Assembly: GCA_027295475.1 (NCBI GenBank)
Contig: JAPUKV010000165.1
Coordinates: forward strand, 1 to 20,854
Direction of reading: 5' to 3'
DNA length: 20,854 nt
Source of the DNA: Pseudomonadota bacterium
Lineage (GTDB): Bacteria; Pseudomonadota; Gammaproteobacteria; Woeseiales; Woeseiaceae
The position numbers and the translations under genes are program-made. This document shows, one piece after another, positions 15,745 through 20,854 of this stretch. The notes below the pieces were generated by a model. The model did not search any database, was not told the origin of the DNA, and saw only the letters and a program-made list of their open reading frames with translations. Position 1 is the stretch's first letter. The number at the start of each line of letters is the position of its first letter.

Positions 15745-15805
15745 CAGAGTAGGTGTAAGCGGCGGCGTAGGATATCGGGAAGCTTCTCGCGCCGCAAGCC
15801 CTCTG
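15745..15805 (-). promoter_or_regulatory. Structured rpmE leader, candidate L31 autoregulatory element
   Basis: In the minus-strand RNA, CAGAG (15805-15801) pairs with CUCUG (15749-15745), and inside it GCGGCG (15795-15790) pairs with CGCCGC (15767-15762). This gives a nested outer and inner helix 18-78 nt ahead of the start codon. Leaders bound by L31 are a described class of gammaproteobacterial ribosomal-protein regulators. I matched only the general architecture, not a covariance model. Confidence 0.4.
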
Positions 15806-15819
15806 TTTACGGCCATATC

Positions 15820-15842
15820 TTATCCACAGAAGCTGTGGATAA
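15820..15842. promoter_or_regulatory. Inverted pair of exact DnaA boxes
   Basis: TTATCCACA (15820-15828) and TGTGGATAA (15834-15842) are both perfect matches to the DnaA consensus TTATNCACA, in opposite orientation. Including the flanking G/C they form a 10-bp perfect inverted repeat with a 3-nt loop, so an RNA hairpin in a read-through hemW transcript or in the rpmE promoter/leader is the alternative reading. Confidence 0.6.
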
Positions 15843-15880
15843 CTCTGTGGAAGAAAATTGAGTGAGTGCGCTAAGTGCGG

Positions 15881-15960
15881 GTTTTTAAAGCAACGTTATT
15901 AAAATGTCTATTTTATCGCCACTTTGGCAAATTCTATTATTTCAATAGTTTACAAGTGTT
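15881..15960. other. AT-rich tract with 13-mer-like repeats
   Basis: 21 of 80 bases are G or C by direct count. It contains TCTATTTTAT (15907-15916) and TCTATTATTT (15933-15942), similar to the TCTNTTNTTTT portion of E. coli oriC 13-mers. It could be a helically unstable element; function is inferred only from sequence and position. Confidence 0.45.
15940..15952 (+). promoter_or_regulatory. IHF-like site
   Basis: TTTCAATAGTTTA matches the IHF consensus WATCAANNNNTTR with one mismatch (T for A at position 2), inside the AT-rich tract between the DnaA boxes. IHF motifs are degenerate, so a chance match in AT-rich DNA is likely enough to keep confidence low. Confidence 0.3.
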
Positions 15961-16023
15961 TTGGACAGTCAGGCTGAGTTATCGGCCTTAATTGCTCGGA
16001 AAAAATAGGTATCCCTGAAGTGC

Positions 16024-16032
16024 TGTGCATAA
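16024..16032 (-). promoter_or_regulatory. Third exact DnaA box
   Basis: TGTGCATAA is the reverse complement of TTATGCACA, a perfect TTATNCACA match, about 180 bp from the paired boxes and on the other side of the AT-rich tract. Confidence 0.5.
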
Positions 16033-16078
16033 AGGGCACCCGCGCCAGAGCACCTGAGGCAGGCTGATCGGCGCAAAA

Positions 16079-17236
16079 TCACGGCAGGAAGATCGCGGTC
16101 AAGTCGTTGAGAAAGCGTAAACCGAGTGCCGTGGGCCGCCAACCGGGTCCAGCAAAAGACTCGATCAGACCCCTGGCCTCTGCGACTGCCAGACGTCCTT
16201 CGAGCGTATCGACAGATAGCCCGGTTCGGGCGCTGTAGTCCGACGCCATGAAGCCCTCGGGCATCCGCATGGTATTGAGCATGAATTCAAAGCCGATATC
16301 GGCACCGGAGACCTCATGTTCCCTGGTCTCAATGGACCGTGACTCCGCCTGCTCCATGAAGCTTGCGGGGTGCCTGGGCTTTTCATAGCGCCGGATTTCG
16401 CCCCCGTTGCCGGTGAACTTGCCGTGTGCACCGGCACCGGCACCGAGATAGTCGCCAAACGTCCAGTAGTTCAGGTTATGCCGACAACGACGGCCGGGCC
16501 TGGCAAAGGCAGATATTTCGTATTGCTCATAACCGCTTTCGGCCAGCAAGGCGTGGCATTGTTGCTGGATAACAAAGGCTTCCTCCTCGTCGGGGAGACC
16601 GGGCGGCGGGTTGCTGTGAAATACCGTGTTCGGTTCCAGCGTTAGCTGGTAATAGGAGATATGCGCCGGCCCGAGCGCGATTGCCTGTTCGACATCCCGA
16701 ACCGCCATTTCAAGGTCCTGGCCCGGCAGTGCGAACATGATGTCCAGGTTAATGCTGTCGAAGCCGGCCTTTACAGCATCTGCATAGGCAGAAAGAATTT
16801 CGTCGGGGCCGTGAATTCGGCCGAGCTTTCTTAGCGACTCCGCGTTGAAACTCTGGGCACCCAATGAAAGCCGGCTGACACCTGCGCTGCGATAGTCATG
16901 AAGATCACCGTGCTCCACAGTGCCCGGATTTGCCTCCATGCTTATCTCAATGTCCGGCTGCAAGCTGAATTCCGCCGCAATTACATCAATGAGCTGTCCG
17001 ATTTCGGCACCAGTGAAAAAGCTCGGTGTGCCACCACCAATGAATACGCTCACCAGCGGCCGGTTCTGTGCGCGTTGAGCTTCCAGTTTGAGATCGATCT
17101 CAACCGCCCTGAGATAGCGCTCCCTTGGTGGCGCATCTCCGGCCCTGTGTGAATTGAAGTCGCAGTATGGACATTTGCTTACGCACCACGGCAGGTGAAC
17201 ATAAAGGGACAGGGGGGGTTCGATACTTTCGCTCAT
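16079..17236 (-). CDS. hemW: Heme chaperone HemW (radical SAM family)
   Basis: Radical-SAM protein related to oxygen-independent coproporphyrinogen oxidase HemN. HemW family members bind heme and deliver it to respiratory enzymes. 385 residues. The cluster motif is C18-x3-C22-x2-C25 in LPWCVSKCPYCDFNSH. SAM-binding elements include GGGTPS (67-72) and EANPGT. The segment RHNLNYW (HNxxYW) and DYLGAGAGAHGKF are typical of HemW. The HemN N-terminal extension is lacking, which favours chaperone over oxidase. The start is ATG at 17236, 15 bp after the rdgB stop, the same adjacency as yggV-yggW in E. coli. It is the last gene of the phosphatase-rph-rdgB-hemW series. No terminator with a U tract is evident downstream. 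Confidence 0.93.
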   Translation of the reverse strand: MSESIEPPLSLYVHLPWCVSKCPYCDFNSHRAGDAPPRERYLRAVEIDLKLEAQRAQNRPLVSVFIGGGTPSFFTGAEIGQLIDVIAAEFSLQPDIEISMEANPGTVEHGDLHDYRSAGVSRLSLGAQSFNAESLRKLGRIHGPDEILSAYADAVKAGFDSINLDIMFALPGQDLEMAVRDVEQAIALGPAHISYYQLTLEPNTVFHSNPPPGLPDEEEAFVIQQQCHALLAESGYEQYEISAFARPGRRCRHNLNYWTFGDYLGAGAGAHGKFTGNGGEIRRYEKPRHPASFMEQAESRSIETREHEVSGADIGFEFMLNTMRMPEGFMASDYSARTGLSVDTLEGRLAVAEARGLIESFAGPGWRPTALGLRFLNDLTAIFLP

Positions 17237-17251
17237 GTCAGGGGGCGCTGG

Positions 17252-17854
17252 TCAGCACTTGAGCACACTATGCAACAGCTCGCCGAGCTGGTGAAAGGCC
17301 TTGCCTCGGTGACTCCGAAGGTTCTTTTCCTCGCCGGACATCTCCGCAGCGCTTCTTTTAAGATTCGGGTCGAAGAAAACCGGGTCATAACCAAATCCGC
17401 CCCGACCACGACGCTCGGCAAGGATTCGGCCGCACCATCGTCCTTCCGCGACCAGTGGTCTCACTGAGTCGTCCGGACTGACCCAGACCGCAGCACAATG
17501 AAAGTGAGCCCCCCGCTCCTCCAGTGGAACATCCCGCAGCTCCGCCAGCAGCTTGTCAATGTTGTCATCATCGCTCGCGCCTGTTCCGGCGTACCTGGCG
17601 GAATTAATGCCTGGACGTCCATCCAATGCGTCGACGACCAGTCCGGAGTCATCGGCTATCGCCGGCAGGCCCGATTCGGCCGCGGCATGTCGTGCCTTGA
17701 TCATTGCATTGTCGGCGAATGTCGCGCCGGTTTCGGCAACAGAAACAATGCCGAGTTTACTCTGTGGAATTATTTCGCAATCGAGACCATTGAGAATCCT
17801 GCCGATCTCGCGCAGTTTCCCCTTGTTGCCACTGGCGATGACGACTTTCTTCAT
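17252..17854 (-). CDS. rdgB: dITP/XTP pyrophosphatase (non-canonical purine NTPase)
   Basis: Hydrolyses dITP, ITP and XTP to the monophosphates, keeping deaminated purines out of nucleic acids. 200 residues (E. coli 197). Signatures are SGNKGK (8-13, triphosphate grip), the catalytic D69 in IADDSGLVVDALDGRPGINSARYAG, FGYDPVF (154-160), and SHRGKA (181-186). The start at ATG 17854 gives the family N-terminus MKKVVIASGN. The frame runs 16 codons further upstream to a TTG, but those residues have no family counterpart. It lies 44 bp after rph and 15 bp before hemW, in a probable operon. Confidence 0.96.
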   Translation of the reverse strand: MKKVVIASGNKGKLREIGRILNGLDCEIIPQSKLGIVSVAETGATFADNAMIKARHAAAESGLPAIADDSGLVVDALDGRPGINSARYAGTGASDDDNIDKLLAELRDVPLEERGAHFHCAAVWVSPDDSVRPLVAEGRWCGRILAERRGRGGFGYDPVFFDPNLKRSAAEMSGEEKNLRSHRGKAFHQLGELLHSVLKC

Positions 17855-17898
17855 TGCATCGTTCACGGGGGCAATAAATCGCCACTTCGCGCTTGCAC

Positions 17899-18618
17899 TC
17901 AAGCCTTCGCGATGGCTGCGTTTTGCGCCTCAATTATTTCGCTGACCCCGGCGCTCGCCATCTCGAGGAGCGTATCGAATTCCTCGCGAGTGAACGCGTG
18001 ACCTTCCGCTGTACCCTGAACCTCGACGAAGCGGCCCGCCTCATTCATCACGACATTCATATCCGTTTCCGCCTGCGAATCTTCCTCGTAATCAAGATCA
18101 AGCATTGGAACACCTCTATATATGCCGACTGAAACGGCAGCAATCTGACCGTGGACAGGATTCGTCTTCAGTTTTCGTTCTTTGCAAAGTTTCTGCATCG
18201 CTATCAGAAGTGCGACATAGGCACCGCTGATCGCCGCCGTTCGGGTTCCCCCATCTGCCTGCAACACATCACAATCGAGCGTGACAGTTCGCTCGCCGAG
18301 CGCGTCGAGGTCTGTCGCTGCCCTCAAAGAGCGTCCGATCAGCCGCTGGATTTCCATCGTGCGGCCGCCCTGCTTGCCGCGCGCTGCCTCACGGCCCGAT
18401 CGCGAGTGGGTCGATCGCGGCAACATGCCGTACTCACCGGTAACCCATCCGTGGCCTGCACCGCGCATCCATGGCGGCACGCGACTCTCGACACTTGCCG
18501 TGCACAGGACGCGCGTGTCGCCAAATTCGGCCAGCACGCTTCCCTCGGCGTGTTTGGTGTAATTGGGCGTGAATATTACCGGTCTCATCTGGTCCGGTTC
18601 GCGGCCGCTTGGGCGCAT
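17899..18618 (-). CDS. rph: Ribonuclease PH
   Basis: Phosphate-dependent 3'-to-5' exoribonuclease that trims the 3' extension of tRNA precursors. 239 residues (family 238-240), full length with no frameshift of the E. coli K-12 type. Visible are [56 protein letters not shown]86 in [17 protein letters not shown], the phosphate-binding [10 protein letters not shown] (121-130), and [17 protein letters not shown] with the metal-binding acidic residues. ATG at 18618 has AGGAG seven bases upstream. It is between a PP2C phosphatase gene (64-bp gap) and rdgB. The divergent yicC, also an RNase gene, is a common neighbour. Confidence 0.97.
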   Translation of the reverse strand: MRPSGREPDQMRPVIFTPNYTKHAEGSVLAEFGDTRVLCTASVESRVPPWMRGAGHGWVTGEYGMLPRSTHSRSGREAARGKQGGRTMEIQRLIGRSLRAATDLDALGERTVTLDCDVLQADGGTRTAAISGAYVALLIAMQKLCKERKLKTNPVHGQIAAVSVGIYRGVPMLDLDYEEDSQAETDMNVVMNEAGRFVEVQGTAEGHAFTREEFDTLLEMASAGVSEIIEAQNAAIAKA

Positions 18619-18682
18619 TGCTGTCTCCTGTTTTTCCTGGCTGTTCCGGCCTGCGTTATGCCGCGCACTTCAATAGGCGCGG

Positions 18683-19429
18683 TTATTCTCCCAGCCACCG
18701 CAACGCAGTGCCGGTCGTGTTGTCGCTGTACGGTGCGTTCACACGCAGCGCCCTGACACTTAGCGCTTTCAGATTTTCGGCCAGGCTATCAGACGTGCGC
18801 GTTGCCATCGCGGCCAACTCCTCGTCGCTCACGCCAGACCAAAGACCGTCGCTGCAGGCGAGCAGCACATCGCCGGGCGAAAGTACTCGTTTTGCCGTAA
18901 TGCTCATATCCGGCACGGCCGCATCACCGCCGATGCAACATTCGACGAAGTTTCGCATGGGATGGTCCAGCGCTTCGTCCTCTGTAATCGCACCTTCCTG
19001 TATCAATACTTCAACGTGACTATGATCCCGTGACCTCGCAAGGACTTCGCCGTCGCGCATCTGATAGATTCGGCTGTCGCCGACATGTCCCCAGTATGAG
19101 CCGCTTTCCTGAATCAGGCAGATCGCGCAAGTCGCTCTCGGGCGAGAGTCAATCGTCAGTTCGGCGCCGAGCTTTACCACCTCGTCATGCGCGCGGGCGA
19201 GCGCCGTGTAAATGAACCCCTGCGGGTCGAACATCGGCAGCGTCGATTCCATGAACATCTCCTGGATGATGTTCAGGCCGGTCTCGGCGGCGAGGGCGCC
19301 ATCCGAGTGCCCTCCCATACCGTCGAATACAAGCATGAGCGCCGCATCCTCGGCGACAACTATCGCAGCGCGATCCTGGTTGTCGCTGCGGTCTCCGAGC
19401 GCAGAAACTTTGGCGTATTCTATTTGCAT
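18683..19429 (-). CDS. PP2C-family serine/threonine protein phosphatase
   Basis: Metal-dependent (PPM/PP2C) phosphatase of the bacterial Stp type, 248 residues, a bare catalytic domain without a membrane span. All family motifs are intact: GDRSDNQD (12-19), VFDGMGGHSDG with metal ligand D36, GHVGDSRIY with D118, CSDGLW with D194, and SDNTTG with D236. It should therefore be active on phospho-Ser/Thr proteins. The start is ATG at 19429, with only an A-rich stretch and no clear Shine-Dalgarno upstream. It heads the series phosphatase-rph-rdgB-hemW and faces yicC. No Hanks-type kinase gene is in the window, so its partner kinase and substrate are unknown. A two-gene phosphatase/kinase module elsewhere is possible. 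Confidence 0.93.
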   Translation of the reverse strand: MQIEYAKVSALGDRSDNQDRAAIVVAEDAALMLVFDGMGGHSDGALAAETGLNIIQEMFMESTLPMFDPQGFIYTALARAHDEVVKLGAELTIDSRPRATCAICLIQESGSYWGHVGDSRIYQMRDGEVLARSRDHSHVEVLIQEGAITEDEALDHPMRNFVECCIGGDAAVPDMSITAKRVLSPGDVLLACSDGLWSGVSDEELAAMATRTSDSLAENLKALSVRALRVNAPYSDNTTGTALRWLGE

Positions 19430-19600
19430 GTGGGTTTTATTGCTTTTTCTTGCTTATGCTGGCAGCACCGGGCTGACGCAGCTTAGAATAATTGATTCCT
19501 CAAGCGAAGTGCGCGCTCGATTTCACAGTCAGATCAGTGTAAATATGGCTCGCTTCCGGCCTCGAAGTCTGTGACAAGAGCAACAATAACGGAGTAATCG
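19430..19600. other. Divergent intergenic region between the PP2C phosphatase gene and yicC
   Basis: 171 bp that must carry promoters for both directions. I see only weak candidates: on the plus strand TAAATA near 19541-19546 with a poor -35 17 bp upstream, and on the minus strand an AT-rich TTATTCT near 19485-19491. A good GGAG lies six bases before the yicC start. Confidence 0.4.
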
Positions 19601-20467
19601 ATGTTACACAGTATGACAGGGTTTGCGCGACAAGCCGCCGAGTCTCCTGTTGGTACGCTGACCTGGGAACTCCGAACCGTAAACCATCGTTATCTCGACG
19701 TGCAGTTTCGCCTGCCCGACGAACTGCACCCGAAGGAAGCCGAATTTCGGCAGCAGGTCGCCACTTGCCTCAAAAGGGGCAAAATCGAATGTTCACTGCA
19801 CTTTCGCCACGCGATTTCCGGTGCTGCGGAGCTCAAGCTCGACTATGAGCTGGTAGGGCAGATCAGTGCGAAGATCGAAGAGCTGTCCGGTCTTTTGCCC
19901 GAAACCCATGCGGTTGACCCGATCGACGTTCTGCGATGGCCCGGCGTCGTTGCCGAAGCGGAGGTTGAAGCAGAATCACTGTTTGCAGAGGCCGGCCGGC
20001 TGCTTGAGGAGGCCCTGGCCGCGCTTGGCAAAATGCGGGCAAGCGAAGGTAAGCGCATTAGCGAAATGCTCGAGTCGCGCTGCGCCGGCATACTGGCTAT
20101 CTCGGGGACTGTCAGAGCGCGGATGCCGGAGGTTCTTGCAGCTGTTCGCACACGGCAGCAGGAGCGCATCGACAAACTGGACGTTGAGGCCGACCCTGCC
20201 CGCCTCGAGACCGAGCTGGCGCTTGTCGCGAATAAGCTCGATGTCGATGAAGAACTCGATCGCCTGGAGAGTCACATCAGCGAGATTCGCGACGTGATTA
20301 TCAGCGGCGAACCTGTCGGCCGACGTCTCGACTTCCTCGCGCAGGAACTGAACCGGGAAGCCAACACGCTGGGATCGAAATCGGCAGACACCGAGACCAC
20401 CAAGGCCGCTGTAGAACTCAAGGTGTTGATCGAGCAGATGCGCGAACAGATTCAGAATGTCGAATAA
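19601..20467 (+). CDS. yicC: YicC/YloC family endoribonuclease
   Basis: Member of the YicC/YloC family, described as endoribonucleases acting on RNA in the cytoplasm. 288 residues (E. coli 287). The N-terminal domain begins MLHSMTGFARQ and holds the signature WELRTVNHRYLDVQFRLPDEL (26-46). A long helical middle (about 100-200) leads to the C-terminal DUF1732 domain with the near-invariant LDFLAQELNREANTLGSKSAD and ETTKAAVELKVLIEQMREQIQNVE. ATG at 19601 is preceded by GGAG with six-base spacing. It overlaps gmk by 11 bases, and the yicC-gmk pairing is the usual arrangement in proteobacteria. Confidence 0.96.
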   Translation: MLHSMTGFARQAAESPVGTLTWELRTVNHRYLDVQFRLPDELHPKEAEFRQQVATCLKRGKIECSLHFRHAISGAAELKLDYELVGQISAKIEELSGLLPETHAVDPIDVLRWPGVVAEAEVEAESLFAEAGRLLEEALAALGKMRASEGKRISEMLESRCAGILAISGTVRARMPEVLAAVRTRQQERIDKLDVEADPARLETELALVANKLDVDEELDRLESHISEIRDVIISGEPVGRRLDFLAQELNREANTLGSKSADTETTKAAVELKVLIEQMREQIQNVE

Positions 20468-20854
20468 TGCCAGTCTTTTCGTTATCGCGGCTCCGTCCGG
20501 TGCCGGCAAGACGACGCTCGTTAAAGAACTGGTCGAAAGGAAACCTGAACTCAGGTTTTCAATTTCATATACGACGCGCGAGAAACGGGTCACCGAAGTC
20601 GAAGCGAAGGACTACTTCTTTGTGCAGGAGGCCGAATTTCAGAAGCTTGAAGAAAAAGGGGAGCTGCTCGAATCCGCGCTCGTATTCGACAATCACTACG
20701 GCACCAGCCGCTCGCAGGTCGAACAACATCTCAGTAATGGCAATCATGTAATTCTCGAAATCGACTGGCAGGGCGCGCAGCAGGTACGGCAATCGAAACC
20801 CGATTGCATTACGATATTTATCCTGCCGCCCTCGCGAGACGAACTGGAGCGGCG
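20457..20854 (+). CDS. gmk: Guanylate kinase, N-terminal part (3' end outside window)
   Basis: Phosphorylates GMP to GDP with ATP. The first 132 codons are in the window (family about 205). The P-loop is APSGAGKTT (12-20). GMP-binding residues appear in SYTTREKR (37-44), YGTSR (81-85) and EIDWQGAQQV (101-110), followed by FILPPS. The lid region reads REKRVTEVEAKDYFF, whereas E. coli has a RPGEVHG-type loop, so the usual Pro-Gly is replaced here. The start is ATG at 20457, inside the end of yicC in another frame (11-base overlap), with no clear Shine-Dalgarno, which points to translational coupling. Downstream the usual neighbour would be rpoZ, outside the window. Confidence 0.95.
   Translation, partial: MSNNASLFVIAAPSGAGKTTLVKELVERKPELRFSISYTTREKRVTEVEAKDYFFVQEAEFQKLEEKGELLESALVFDNHYGTSRSQVEQHLSNGNHVILEIDWQGAQQVRQSKPDCITIFILPPSRDELER

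Larger units (their letters stand above)
15728..16078. other. Atypical AT-rich intergenic region between rpmE and hemW
   Basis: 351 bp without a gene. Reading from rpmE: the structured leader (15745-15805), an inverted pair of DnaA boxes (15820-15842), an AT-rich tract (15881-15960, 21 G/C of 80 bases), an IHF-like motif (15940-15952), and a third DnaA box (16024-16032). Its base composition stands apart from the surrounding sequence. No -10/-35 pair for rpmE is convincing. Confidence 0.7.

Noticed and set aside
17855..17902. Longer rdgB start at TTG 17902, overlapping the rph stop
   Set aside because: It adds residues not seen in the family; ATG 17854 gives the canonical N-terminus.

Overview
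The window reads as a mid-to-high-GC gammaproteobacterial chromosome. The evidence is the pilMNOPQ operon divergent from a class A penicillin-binding protein gene and followed by aroK-aroB, an E. coli-type citrate synthase, a zinc-type L31 gene, and an rph/rdgB/hemW block beside yicC-gmk. These are core housekeeping genes. I see no prophage, insertion sequence, CRISPR array, tRNA or rRNA. Genus cannot be fixed from the sequence alone.

Left region (1-5142): the 3' end of a cupin-like gene (+) converges on a minus-strand series that reads, in transcription order, aroK, aroB, dgt, pyrF, hemE (shikimate pathway, dNTP hydrolysis, pyrimidine and heme synthesis). Two copies of the same 115-bp REP-type palindromic unit are inserted here, one between aroK and aroB and one between dgt and pyrF.

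Type IV pilus region (5180-10341): pilM, pilN, pilO, pilP and pilQ form a tight minus-strand operon that encodes the alignment subcomplex and the outer-membrane secretin. A perfect hairpin separates pilQ from aroK. Upstream of pilM lies a CRP/Vfr-type palindrome placed close to class II spacing from a good -10 element.

Cell wall and TCA region (10764-15396): a PBP1A gene (+) is closely followed by a conserved gene of unknown function (+). These converge on gltA (-), whose stop codon lies inside a short tandem duplication.

rpmE region (15508-16078): rpmE (-) has a leader that can fold and an unusual 351-bp upstream region. That region carries three exact DnaA-box matches, a strongly AT-rich tract and an IHF-like site. 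It is the least explained feature of the window and has the appearance of an origin or a DnaA-control site, although no usual oriC neighbour gene is present.

Right region (16079-20854): a PP2C-type phosphatase gene, rph, rdgB and hemW form a probable minus-strand operon (RNA 3' processing, nucleotide-pool sanitation, heme delivery). It is divergent from yicC-gmk (+), whose reading frames overlap; gmk runs off the window.
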